This document shows positions 8,651-18,019 of a stretch of 64,000 bases of DNA, one piece after another. Positions within the stretch are counted from its first letter, which is position 1, and each line of letters starts with the position of its first letter. The notes below the pieces were generated by a model, which was given only the letters and a program-made list of their open reading frames with translations, was not told the DNA's origin and did no database searches. Origin of the DNA: Amycolatopsis sp. cg9. Lineage in GTDB: Bacteria > Actinomycetota > Actinomycetes > Mycobacteriales > Pseudonocardiaceae. The stretch is from positions 1,054,001 through 1,118,000 of the forward strand of contig NZ_CP166850.1 of the NCBI RefSeq assembly GCF_041346945.1, in the 5' to 3' direction. The position numbers and the translations under genes are program-made.

Positions 8651-10060
8651 GTGAGCGCACTCGACGACGTCCTCGCCGCGCACGGCGTCGGCGTCCGCCC
8701 GCTGTACCGCGTCATCGACCTCCTGCGCACCGGCGACCACGACCTCGGTGAGCTGGTGCGGCTGTCCACGGCGCCGCGGCGCAGCGTGGAGGACGTCCTG
8801 ACCGCGCTCGGCGACGACCTCGACCGCAGCGGCGACCGGCTGCGGATCGCCCCCGGCGTCGCCGCGTCGTACCTGCGGTACAGCGTTCCCCGCTACGGCG
8901 ACCCGCTCGACGAAGCCGTCGCGGGGCACGAGCTGCTGCCGAAGATCGCCGAGTGGGTGGCGGAGGTGCCGTCGCCGCTGGCCGCGCTCGACCACGTGCA
9001 GGCCACGCCGGAAACCGTGCTGCGCCGCGCGCTGTGGCTGGACGCGCAGTACGACCTCGCCTCGGCGCGGGTGCTGTTCCTCGGCGACCACGACCTGACG
9101 TCGCTGGCGGTGCGGGCGGTCAGCCCGGCGGCGTCGCTCACGGTCGTCGACCTCGACGAGCGCGTGCTCGCCTACCTGGACGACCGCGGCGAGCGCGCGA
9201 TCGCGACGGCCCACGCGGACCTGCGCGTCGGCCTGCCCCCGGCGTTCGCCGGCCGGTTCGACCTGGTGTTCAGCGACCCGCCGTACACGCCCGAAGGCAT
9301 GGGGCTGTTCGCCACGCGCGGGGTGCAGGCGCTGCGGGAGCCGAGCGAGGGGCGGCTGCTGCTGGCCTACGGCTACAGCCCGCGCCACCCGGCGCTGGGC
9401 GCGCAGGTGCAGCGCTCGCTGGCCACCCTCGGGCTGACGTTCCAGGCGATCCTGCCGGGCTTCAACCGCTACTTCGGCGCGCAGGCGATCGGCAGCTCGG
9501 CGGACCTGTACGTCTGCCAGCCGACCGCGAAGGCCAAGAAGGTGCGCGGCGCCAAGGCGATCTACACGCACGGCCCGCAGTCGGTCGAGGCGGCGGGCAC
9601 GAAGCCGGCGCTGCTGGAGAAGCTGAAGGAGATCGCGGCCGCCGGCGGGCTCGCACTGGAGTCGCGGCCGGTGGACTGGTCGATCTCCGGGCCCGAGGGC
9701 GACGCCGTCGCGATGGACCTCTCGGGCGACCCGGGTCCGTGGCTGCTGCGCACGCTGCTGGGCACGAACGCCCGCCGCCTGGCGCTGCTGGTGCCGAACG
9801 CGCACCCGGACCTCGCGGACCAGGCGTCCCAGGAGGCGCTCGCGTCACTCGTCCGGGGGAAGTACGCGCTGCGGTACCTGCGCAGCACCCCGGACAACCG
9901 GCACGCGGTGGTGGTCGCGGACGCCGTCGAGCACCAGGACGAGGTGCTGACCCGCGCCCACGCCCGGCTGGCGAACGTCTCCCTCGACGTCCCCGAGGAC
10001 CTGACGGACCTGCGCCTGGTCGACGTCCCCCGCCACCGCCTCCCCCAGCTCTTGGGTTGA
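8651..10060 (+). CDS. BpsA-like methyltransferase-fold protein (bis-aminopropyl spermidine synthase family)
   Basis: 469 residues from GTG 8651. An N-terminal winged helix (about 1-75) precedes a Rossmann methyltransferase-like domain. The family motif, GDDD in archaeal BpsA, reads GDHD here (LFLGDHDLTSLAVRAV), followed by VVDLDERVLAYL and SDPPYTPEGMGLF. A second SAM-like half ends near residue 469. BpsA transfers aminopropyl groups from decarboxylated SAM to make branched polyamines in thermophiles. In an actinomycete the true substrate is unknown. It is divergent from the importer and convergent with malic enzyme, separated from it by two palindromes. Confidence 0.8.
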   Translation: MSALDDVLAAHGVGVRPLYRVIDLLRTGDHDLGELVRLSTAPRRSVEDVLTALGDDLDRSGDRLRIAPGVAASYLRYSVPRYGDPLDEAVAGHELLPKIAEWVAEVPSPLAALDHVQATPETVLRRALWLDAQYDLASARVLFLGDHDLTSLAVRAVSPAASLTVVDLDERVLAYLDDRGERAIATAHADLRVGLPPAFAGRFDLVFSDPPYTPEGMGLFATRGVQALREPSEGRLLLAYGYSPRHPALGAQVQRSLATLGLTFQAILPGFNRYFGAQAIGSSADLYVCQPTAKAKKVRGAKAIYTHGPQSVEAAGTKPALLEKLKEIAAAGGLALESRPVDWSISGPEGDAVAMDLSGDPGPWLLRTLLGTNARRLALLVPNAHPDLADQASQEALASLVRGKYALRYLRSTPDNRHAVVVADAVEHQDEVLTRAHARLANVSLDVPEDLTDLRLVDVPRHRLPQLLG

Positions 10061-10062
10061 GA

Positions 10063-10088
10063 CCCGCACTTTCACGTGAAAGTGCGGG
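10063..10088. terminator. Perfect palindrome, family B copy 1
   Basis: Arms CCCGCACTTTCAC (10063-10075) and GTGAAAGTGCGGG (10076-10088) are exact reverse complements with no spacer. It lies just after the methyltransferase stop, with TTT following. Its core recurs at 51543-51568. Confidence 0.75.
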
Positions 10089-10098
10089 TTTGCGGCAC

Positions 10099-10131
10099 AA
10101 AGCGGCACTTTCCCTATGAAAGTGCCGCTTT
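10099..10131. terminator. Hairpin of palindrome family B, copy 2
   Basis: Arms AAAGCGGCACTTTC (10099-10112) and GAAAGTGCCGCTTT (10118-10131) are exact, with loop CCTAT. It sits 19 bp from the malic-enzyme stop and can serve as a bidirectional terminator for the two convergent genes. Confidence 0.8.
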
Positions 10132-10149
10132 GGCGCTGGGTGGGGCGGG

Positions 10150-11331
10150 TCAGTCGGTGACGCCGTCGGCCTCCGCGGCCTTCGCCACCGCCGCCGCGAC
10201 CTCCGGGGCCACCCGCGGGTCGAGCGGGCTGGGGACGATGCGGTCCGGGCCCAGGTCGTCGGTCGCCACCGACACGATCGCCTCGGCGGCCGCCAGCTTC
10301 ATGTTCTCCGTGATCGCCCGCGCGCCGGAGTCCAGCGCGCCGCGGAAGACGCCCGGGAACGCCAGCACGTTGTTGATCTGGTTCGGGAAGTCGCTGCGGC
10401 CGGTGGCCACGATCGACGCGTAGCGCGCCGCGACGTCCGGGTGGACCTCCGGGTCCGGGTTCGACAGCGCGAACACGATGCCGCCGCCCGCCATGCGGCC
10501 CAGCAGCGACTCGTCGATCGTCGCGCCGGAGAGCCCCAGGAACACGTCGGCGCCTTCGAGCGCCTCGGCCAGGCCACCGCGCAGGCCGGCCTTGTTCGTC
10601 GTCTCCGCCAGCCGCTGCTTGACCGGGTTCAGGCCGTCGCGGCCGTCGTGGATGATGCCGCGCGAGTCGAGGACGGTGACGTCGCCGATGCCGGCTTCGC
10701 GCAGGATCTTGGCGCAGGCGACGCCCGCCGCGCCGGCCCCGGAGACGACGACGCGCTGGTCGGCGATCGCGCGGTCGAGCACCAGGTTGGCGCCGCGCAG
10801 CGCGGCCAGCGTGACGATCGCCGTGCCGTGCTGGTCGTCGTGCATGACCGGGCAGTCCAGCGCTTCCTTGAGCTTGTCCTCCAGCTCGAAGCACCGCGGC
10901 GCGGAGACGTCTTCCAGGTTGACGGCCCCGAAGGACGGCCGCAGCCGCACCAGCGTCTCGACGATCTCGTCGACGTCGGTGGTGTCCAGGACCAGCGGGA
11001 TCGAGTCGAGCCCGCCGAACGTCTTGAAGAGGACCGACTTGCCCTCCATGACCGGCAGCGACGCGCTCGCGCCGATGTCGCCGAGGCCGAGCACCGCCGT
11101 CCCGTCGCTGACCACGACGACCAGCCGGTCCGCCCACGTGTACCGCTTGGCCTTGGCCGCGTCTTCGGCGATCGCGCGGCTCACCTTCGCCACACCCGGG
11201 GTGTACGCGATCGAAAGGTCACGCGGGCTGGAGATGGGGCGGGTGGCCGCCACCGAGAGCTTGCCGCCCTCGTGCCCGGTGAAGATCTCTTCGTCGGTGA
11301 CCGGCGCGACGGCGCCGGTGGGGTCGCTCAT
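10150..11331 (-). CDS. NAD(P)-dependent malic enzyme
   Basis: 393 residues from ATG 11331, with AGGAAA 4 nt upstream; an ATG 27 nt further up is in frame but lacks such a site. It oxidatively decarboxylates malate to pyruvate. Visible motifs are IAYTPGVAKVSRAI (substrate Tyr and Lys region), SDGTAVLGLGDIGA, the metal-binding stretch NLEDVSAPRCFELE, MHDDQHGTAIVTLAAL, the dinucleotide loop VVSGAGAAGVACAKIL, and FPNQINNVLAFPGVFRGAL near the C-terminus. The length fits the short bacterial MaeB-type without a phosphotransacetylase tail. The coenzyme (NAD or NADP) cannot be assigned. Confidence 0.93.
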   Translation of the reverse strand: MSDPTGAVAPVTDEEIFTGHEGGKLSVAATRPISSPRDLSIAYTPGVAKVSRAIAEDAAKAKRYTWADRLVVVVSDGTAVLGLGDIGASASLPVMEGKSVLFKTFGGLDSIPLVLDTTDVDEIVETLVRLRPSFGAVNLEDVSAPRCFELEDKLKEALDCPVMHDDQHGTAIVTLAALRGANLVLDRAIADQRVVVSGAGAAGVACAKILREAGIGDVTVLDSRGIIHDGRDGLNPVKQRLAETTNKAGLRGGLAEALEGADVFLGLSGATIDESLLGRMAGGGIVFALSNPDPEVHPDVAARYASIVATGRSDFPNQINNVLAFPGVFRGALDSGARAITENMKLAAAEAIVSVATDDLGPDRIVPSPLDPRVAPEVAAAVAKAAEADGVTD

Positions 11332-11688
11332 GGGGTTTCCTGTCGTCGTTTCCGTCATTCGTCCAGTGGGAATGACGGAACTCGCGGATCGAACGTGTGT
11401 CACTGGAATTTCTCCTGGGCCTGCGAGCGGGGGACCACGGCTGCAGGGGACACCGTGGTGATTCCCGGCACGGCAGCCCAGCGCGGTAGCGCCGGCCTGT
11501 CGGCGAGGCGTCACGTCGGCCATCGGTGCCGTGGGTCTGGCGATGGCCGCGGACGCGGCGGTCCGGTCATTGTGACAGGTCCGGTCGCGCGGTGGACCCC
11601 TTGGTGCGGTTGATGTCACACCGAAGCCCAATTCCGGCAATTCCCAAGACGTCTGTCCGGTTTTCTAAGCACCCGATATGATGAAGCC
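11332..11688. other. Divergent intergenic region, malic enzyme / RmlC-like gene
   Basis: 357 bp without a supported gene. It should hold the malic-enzyme promoter on the left. On the right a CTGTCC (11653-11658) / TATGAT (11677-11682) pair ends 6 nt before ATG 11689. A small inverted repeat ACCACGG/CCGTGGT lies near 11432-11458. Nothing else stands out. Confidence 0.5.
11653..11682 (+). promoter_or_regulatory. Putative leaderless promoter of the RmlC-like gene
   Basis: A TATGAT -10 hexamer at 11677-11682 lies 6 nt before the ATG, so transcription would begin at or next to the start codon. A weak CTGTCC -35 is 18 bp upstream. There is no ribosome site before the ATG, as expected for a leaderless mRNA. 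Confidence 0.45.
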
Positions 11689-12294
11689 ATGCAATTCCGC
11701 CGGCTGAACGTCCCGGACGCCTTCGAGTTCTTCCCCCGGGCGTTCCCCGACGATCGGGGCCTGTTCGTGGCCCCGTTCCAGGAGGAGGCCTTCCGCTCCG
11801 CCGTCGGCCACCCGCTGCGCCTCGGCCAGTCCAACCACAGCGTGTCGCGGCGCGGCACGATCCGCGGCATCCACTTCGCCGACACGCCCCCCGGCCAGGG
11901 CAAGTACATCTACTGCCCGCGCGGGTCGCTGCTCGACGTCGTCGTCGACCTCCGCGTCGGCTCGCCGACCTTCGGCGAGTGGGACTCGGTCCGGCTCGAC
12001 TCGAGCGAGTACCGCGCCGTCTACGTCGCCGAGGGCCTCGGCCACGGGTTCGTCGCGCTCGAGGACGACACGGTGATGGCCTACCTCTGCTCCGAGCCGT
12101 ACACGCCGACGGGCGAGCACGGGATCAGCCCGCTCGACCCGGCGCTGGACCTGCCGTGGCCGGCGGAGCTCGAGCCCGTCCTGTCCCCGAAGGACCTCGC
12201 CGCGCCCACGCTGGCCGAAGCCCGCGAGAGCGGCCTGCTCCCGGTGTACGAGGACTGCGTCGCCTACTACGACAAGCTGCGCTCGATGAACTGA
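11689..12294 (+). CDS. dTDP-4-dehydrorhamnose 3,5-epimerase family protein (RmlC-like)
   Basis: 201 residues from ATG 11689. It has the cupin-type RmlC fold: FPDDRGLFVAPF near the N-terminus, SNHSVSRRGTIRGIHF with the catalytic His, PRGSLLDVVVDLRVGSPTFG, and VAEGLGHGFVALEDDTVMAYLCSE with the Tyr/Asp region. RmlC epimerises C3 and C5 of dTDP-4-keto-6-deoxyglucose. No other dTDP-sugar genes are beside it, so it may be a stand-alone rhamnose step or a tailoring-sugar epimerase such as NovW/EvaD. It appears leaderless. Confidence 0.9.
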   Translation: MQFRRLNVPDAFEFFPRAFPDDRGLFVAPFQEEAFRSAVGHPLRLGQSNHSVSRRGTIRGIHFADTPPGQGKYIYCPRGSLLDVVVDLRVGSPTFGEWDSVRLDSSEYRAVYVAEGLGHGFVALEDDTVMAYLCSEPYTPTGEHGISPLDPALDLPWPAELEPVLSPKDLAAPTLAEARESGLLPVYEDCVAYYDKLRSMN

Positions 12295-12322
12295 GCCGCC
12301 CGCCGGGCCGGCCGAGAAGCCG

Positions 12323-12351
12323 CTTGCCAAGTTAGTAAGCGCGCATATAGT
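12323..12351 (+). promoter_or_regulatory. Promoter with overlapping MarR-type operator
   Basis: TTGCCA (12324-12329), a 16-bp spacer and TATAGT (12346-12351), with ATG only 8 nt on, so the mRNA is probably leaderless. A 17-bp imperfect palindrome CTTGCCAA-G-TTAGTAAG (12323-12339) covers the -35 and half the spacer, the expected place for autorepression by the MarR protein encoded in this operon. Confidence 0.55.
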
Positions 12352-12359
12352 CTGCCCGC

Positions 12360-12769
12360 ATGGCACTTTACGAGTACGAGCACAGCGAGACGTCCACCGC
12401 ACCCGCCGCCGCGATCTGGCCGCTCTGGGCCGACACCGCCCGCTGGCCGGAGTGGGACGCCGGCGTCCGGTCGGTGGTCGTCGACGGCCCCTTCGCCGTC
12501 GGGACCAGCGGCACGATGACCATGGACGGGATGCCGCCGATCCCGTTCACCCTCACCGAGGTCACCGAGGGCCGGAGCTTCACCGACGAGACCCGCCTCC
12601 CCGACGCGTTCCTGCGGTTCGAGCACGTCCTGACCGACGTCGAAGGCGGCACGGAGATCACCTACCGCGTCACGATCGACGGCCCGGACGGCTTCGGCCC
12701 CCAGGTCACCGAAGACACTCCAGACGCGATGCAAGCGCTTGCGCGCCTGGCTGAGGCATCCTCGCGGGT

Positions 12770-12773
<4 letters not shown>
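12360..12773 (+). CDS. SRPBCC (polyketide cyclase/START-like) family protein
   Basis: 137 residues from ATG 12360. The N-terminus YEYEHSETSTAPAAAIWPLW, then WPEWDAGVRSVVVDGPFAVG, VTEGRSFTDETRLP and a final amphipathic helix, are typical of the Bet v1-like hydrophobic-ligand fold. These proteins bind or transform hydrophobic small molecules and include stress and toxin-sequestering members. It is the first gene of an operon with marR (ATGA overlap), so it may handle the ligand that MarR senses. That link is inference. Confidence 0.82.
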
Positions 12774-14837
<2,064 letters not shown>

Positions 14838-14941
14838 TTAACTATTTGAAACACGTTTCACCCAGTCGAGGGAAATCCTCGGGTCTCCCCTGGGGGCGAT
14901 CCCGGATGTCGCGGCCGCGCGGTGCGAGCAGGCTCACCGGC

Positions 14942-15598
14942 ATGAAACTTCTCGCACTGGGGGCGGCCGCGGCCGCCGTCGCCGCACTGGGAGTCGTGCC
15001 CGGGACGGCGTCCGCCGACGAGCTGCCGACGTTCGACTTCTCGGACTGCCCGGCACCGCCCGCGAACGCCGACCCGGGCACGTGGCGCTGCGAAGCCTTT
15101 GTCTCGCAGGGCAAACTGACGATCGACGGCCAGAAGATCCCGCTCGGCGAGATGCGCCTGACGTTCAGCGAAGGCCGCGTGAACGGCGAGTACGCGCAGG
15201 CGTTCGGCGCGCTCCGGCACGAGCCGGTCCGCGTCCCCGGCCTGGCCGGCACGACGCTCCAGCTGCGCTACGGCGGCTATTCGGACTTCCAGGGCGACGA
15301 CGCGCGGCGCGGCGAGCTGGACGTCTACGCCGTGCTGCGGCATCCGTTGCTGCGCAAGGACTGCCGGATCGGAGTCATGCACACCGTCGTCCACGACGAC
15401 CCGGCCGTGCCGTCGACGGTGATCTCGAAAACCCCGCCGACCATGCACTTCGGCGTCGTGGACCCGGATCTGGCCGTGCCCGCGACCACCGGCTGCGGAG
15501 CACTGGGCAAGGTCGTCGACCGGCGGCTGGGCCTGCCGTCGCCGTCGGGCGAGAACACGTTCCACCAGACCACCTACGTGCAGTACAAGCCGCTCTAA
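14942..15598 (+). CDS. Secreted protein of unknown function
   Basis: 218 residues from ATG 14942. A clear signal peptide (MKLLALGAAAAAVAALGVV, cleavage near ASA-DE) leads to a mature domain with two early Cys residues (FSDCP and WRCEA), a third in KDCRIGVMH and a fourth in TTGCGAL, so two disulfides are possible. Motifs include KIPLGEMRLTFSEGRVNGEY and TVISKTPPTMHFGVVDPD. I do not recognise the family. It is secreted, compact and probably beta-rich. It is convergent with the DUF4442 gene (stops overlap by 4 bp), so there is no operon partner. Confidence 0.75.
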   Translation: MKLLALGAAAAAVAALGVVPGTASADELPTFDFSDCPAPPANADPGTWRCEAFVSQGKLTIDGQKIPLGEMRLTFSEGRVNGEYAQAFGALRHEPVRVPGLAGTTLQLRYGGYSDFQGDDARRGELDVYAVLRHPLLRKDCRIGVMHTVVHDDPAVPSTVISKTPPTMHFGVVDPDLAVPATTGCGALGKVVDRRLGLPSPSGENTFHQTTYVQYKPL

Positions 15599-16068
15599 CG
15601 CTTCTTCGGCGTCACCCAGATGGTGATCGTCCCGGTGACCACGGCCTTGCCGTTCGTGTCCGAAATGGTCACCGGGACGTCCAGCTCGACGCCCTCGTCG
15701 CCGAAGTCCGGCAGCCCGGGCAGCGACGCCACCGCGCGCAGGCCGGTTTCGGCCTTGGCGACGTACTGGACGTTCATGCCCTTCGGCAGCCAGCGGTGGG
15801 TCGGCGGGACGGTCGCCTCGGCCAGCATGCCCATCGCGATCTCGGCGAGGTTGCAGGCGGCGATCGCGTGGAACGTGCGGATGTGGTTGTAAACACCCCA
15901 CCACTTCGGCGCAGTCACCTCGCAGTGGCCGGGGCGCAGCTCGCGCACCGAGGGCAGCACCGTGCGGAAGTACGGCACGCGCACACACATCGCGGCGCTG
16001 AACAGCTGTTTCCCACCCGGCTTCGAGGCCAGCTTGTGCCACAGCGCGAACGTCGGCGTCTCGGACAT
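15595..16068 (-). CDS. DUF4442 hotdog-fold protein (thioesterase-like)
   Basis: 157 residues from ATG 16068. DUF4442 members are single-hotdog proteins related to acyl-CoA thioesterases. Visible here are ALWHKLASKPGGKQLFSAAM, a HCEVTAPKWWGVYNHIRTFHAIAACNLAEIAMG helix carrying the hotdog His/Asn region, and a terminal VTGTITIWVTPKK strand. The family often takes part in fatty-acyl or polyketide thioester turnover, though few members have known substrates. A clean palindrome 15 bp upstream suggests control by a TetR-type repressor not encoded here. Confidence 0.83.
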   Translation of the reverse strand: MSETPTFALWHKLASKPGGKQLFSAAMCVRVPYFRTVLPSVRELRPGHCEVTAPKWWGVYNHIRTFHAIAACNLAEIAMGMLAEATVPPTHRWLPKGMNVQYVAKAETGLRAVASLPGLPDFGDEGVELDVPVTISDTNGKAVVTGTITIWVTPKKR

Positions 16069-16082
16069 GGGTTCTCCTCGAA

Positions 16083-16106
16083 CTAAGCTACTGCTCAGTA
16101 GCTAAG
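16083..16106. promoter_or_regulatory. Putative TetR-type operator
   Basis: AGCTACTG (16086-16093), CT, CAGTAGCT (16096-16103) is a perfect 8-2-8 palindrome, extended by one mismatch to CTAAGCTACTG/CAGTAGCTAAG. It lies between the divergent DUF4442 (start 16068) and phosphatase (start 16139) genes. Confidence 0.6.
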
Positions 16107-16138
16107 CAGACGACCTGCTGCCGCGCAAACGGCCGGGT

Positions 16139-16741
16139 ATGTTCGGCCGCGTGGCGAACCGTCTCTTCCTCCTCCGGCACGGCCAGACCGAATGGTCGGT
16201 GAACGGACGGCACACCGGCCGCACCGACATCCCGCTGACCCCGGCCGGCGAAGGCCAGGCACTGGCCGCGGGCGGCACGCTGCGGAGCCTGGTCGGCGGC
16301 CCCTCGCTGGTGCTGTCGAGCCCGCGCACCCGCGCGCTGCGGACCGCCGCGCTGGCCGGGCTGCGCGTCGACGAAGTCACCGAAGACCTGGCCGAGTGGG
16401 ACTACGGCGACTACGAAGGCATCACCACCCCGGAGATCCGCGAGACGGTGCCGGGCTGGACGGTCTGGACCCACCCGATCCCCGGCGGCGAAAGCGCCGG
16501 CGAGGTGTCCGCGCGTGCGGACCGCGTCCTGGCGCGCGCTCGCCGCGACACGGAATCCGGCGACGTGATCCTGGTCGGGCACGGGCACTTCAGCCGCGTG
16601 CTGGTGGCCCGCTGGCTCGGCCTGCCCGCGACCGCCGGCGTCCACTTCGGACTCGACGCGGCCGGCATCGCGGTGCTCGGCGACGAGCGCGGCGAGCCGC
16701 AGATCGAACACCTCAACCTGCTGCCCGCCCTGGAGGACTGA
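16139..16741 (+). CDS. Histidine phosphatase family protein (phosphoglycerate mutase-like)
   Basis: 200 residues from ATG 16139; GTG 16151 is an alternative start. The phosphohistidine motif is LLRHGQTEWS near residue 10, with the second arginine in SSPRTRALRTA, the acid Glu in LAEWDYGDYEG and the C-terminal HGHFSRVL. The length matches the small acid-phosphatase/PhoE-type branch that dephosphorylates phosphorylated sugars, nucleotides or cofactors such as alpha-ribazole phosphate. No cobalamin genes are near, so the substrate is open. It is followed 1 nt later by the GNAT gene, probably one operon. Confidence 0.9.
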   Translation: MFGRVANRLFLLRHGQTEWSVNGRHTGRTDIPLTPAGEGQALAAGGTLRSLVGGPSLVLSSPRTRALRTAALAGLRVDEVTEDLAEWDYGDYEGITTPEIRETVPGWTVWTHPIPGGESAGEVSARADRVLARARRDTESGDVILVGHGHFSRVLVARWLGLPATAGVHFGLDAAGIAVLGDERGEPQIEHLNLLPALED

Positions 16742-16742
16742 C

Positions 16743-17225
16743 GTGCCCGACGACCGCATCCGCCGGATCAGACCCGACGACGTCGAGGCCGCCGTCGCCC
16801 TCGCCTACGCGCTGGCCGACTACGAGCGCGCGCCCGACGAGTGCCACCTGACGGCTTCGCAGCTGCATTCCGCGTTGTTCGGCGAAGCGCCGAAGCTGTT
16901 CGGGCACGTGGCCGAAGTGGACGGCGAGATCGTCGGCTTCACGGTGTGGTTCCTCAACTTCTCCACCTGGCGCGGGGTGCACGGGATCTACCTGGAGGAC
17001 CTGTTCGTGCTGCCCGCGCACCGCGGGTCCGGCCTGGGCAAGGCCCTGCTGGCGGCGCTGGCGGCCGAGTGCGTCGCGAACGGCTACGCGCGGCTCGAGT
17101 GGTCGGTGCTGGACTGGAACCCGGCCACGGAGTTCTACAAGGCGCTCGGCGCGGTCCCGATGGACGAGTGGACCGTCAACCGGCTCACCGACGAACCCCT
17201 GCAGGCCCTGGCCGCCCAAGCCTGA
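16743..17225 (+). CDS. GNAT family N-acetyltransferase (diamine/spermidine acetyltransferase-like)
   Basis: 160 residues from GTG 16743, 1 nt after the phosphatase stop. IRRIRPDDVEAAVALAYALADYERAPDEC is followed by EIVGFTVWFLNFSTWRGVHGIYLEDLFVLPAHRGSGLGKALL. The HRGSGLG loop binds acetyl-CoA, and the FSTWxGxxGIYLEDL signature resembles eukaryotic-type SSAT1/2 (thialysine or diamine acetyltransferases). WSVLDWNPATEFYKALGA completes the fold. Acetylation of a polyamine or thialysine is a reasonable guess, not established. The gene ends 11 bp from a convergent membrane-protein gene. Confidence 0.88.
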   Translation: MPDDRIRRIRPDDVEAAVALAYALADYERAPDECHLTASQLHSALFGEAPKLFGHVAEVDGEIVGFTVWFLNFSTWRGVHGIYLEDLFVLPAHRGSGLGKALLAALAAECVANGYARLEWSVLDWNPATEFYKALGAVPMDEWTVNRLTDEPLQALAAQA

Positions 17226-17236
17226 CGTCGGCGGGC

Positions 17237-17707
17237 TCAGTCCTCTTCGCGGCCTTCGCGCTCGGCGCGGCGGCCGGCGAGCCCGCCGCGTTCGGCGGCT
17301 TCCGTCTCCGTCTCGCCCTCACGCAGCCCCAGCGCCCACTCGCGGGCCGGCCGGCGGAACAGCAGCGCCAGCGCCGCGATGCCGAACAACGCGACCGGCA
17401 CCCCCCACGCCGGCTCGCCGGACGGGCCGAGCAGGTACCAGCCGAGCCCGATCACGATCAGCGCGATCACCACGCCGGGCGAGCGCGCCCACGTCTGGCC
17501 GAGGACCAGCCCGGCCGACGCGGCCAGGAAGGCCAGCGCCACCACGATGAACGTGCCCGACTCGACGAAGACGTTGTTCCCCGGCCGGGTCGGCGACCCC
17601 AGGCCGGTCACCAGCACGACCACCCCGAACACCAGCAGGGCGAGCGACGGCACCGCGGTGACCGCGCCGGCCAGCCGGACCTCGCGGGGAGCGGGCGAGA
17701 GCTTCAC
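17237..17707 (-). CDS. Four-helix membrane protein of unknown function
   Basis: 156 residues from GTG 17707, with GGAAGG about 6 nt upstream. Four hydrophobic segments are visible: AVTAVPSLALLVFGVVVLVTG, FIVVALAFLAASAGLVLG, VVIALIVIGLGWYLLG and GVPVALFGIAALALLF. The tail is short, charged and Glu/Arg-rich (REGETETEAAERGG). It resembles small uncharacterised actinobacterial integral membrane proteins with no assigned role. The upstream ribosome site lies inside a 12-bp palindrome CCTTCCGGAAGG (17714-17725), which could hide it in mRNA. Confidence 0.75.
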   Translation of the reverse strand: MKLSPAPREVRLAGAVTAVPSLALLVFGVVVLVTGLGSPTRPGNNVFVESGTFIVVALAFLAASAGLVLGQTWARSPGVVIALIVIGLGWYLLGPSGEPAWGVPVALFGIAALALLFRRPAREWALGLREGETETEAAERGGLAGRRAEREGREED

Positions 17708-18019
17708 AGGGGGCCTTCCGGAAGGTCTTTTTCGCGGGAGCACAGTGGACTCGACCAGGGCGGGTCACCGTGCGTGAGCTGATTCGATCGTATGCCACCC
17801 GGTCGGCCGTTTTCCCGGGACCGCCCGGGCGCTGAGAATTCAAGGGTCGTCGATGAGCGGGCGGTCGGCCCGGGTGCACTTGTCACGACGAGCGGACGCC
17901 GCACGTGAAGGAGGGCCGCCCGCCACAGGGACGAGAAGGTGCTGTTCGCCGGGGTTGCGCCGGTCACCATGCGGGTCCGGAAGGTTCTCGGGCCGCCGGA
18001 AGTCACCTACCCTGCGGTA
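17708..18019. other. Divergent intergenic region before the diacylglycerol kinase gene
   Basis: 312 bp. It has the CCTTCCGGAAGG palindrome next to the membrane-protein start and a TACCCT hexamer (18008-18013) 6 nt before GTG 18020, which would make the kinase mRNA leaderless. I see no convincing gene here. Confidence 0.45.

Noticed and set aside
16139..17225. Cobalamin-biosynthesis role (CobC) for the histidine phosphatase
   Set aside because: No cobalamin genes are in the window and the family is too broad.
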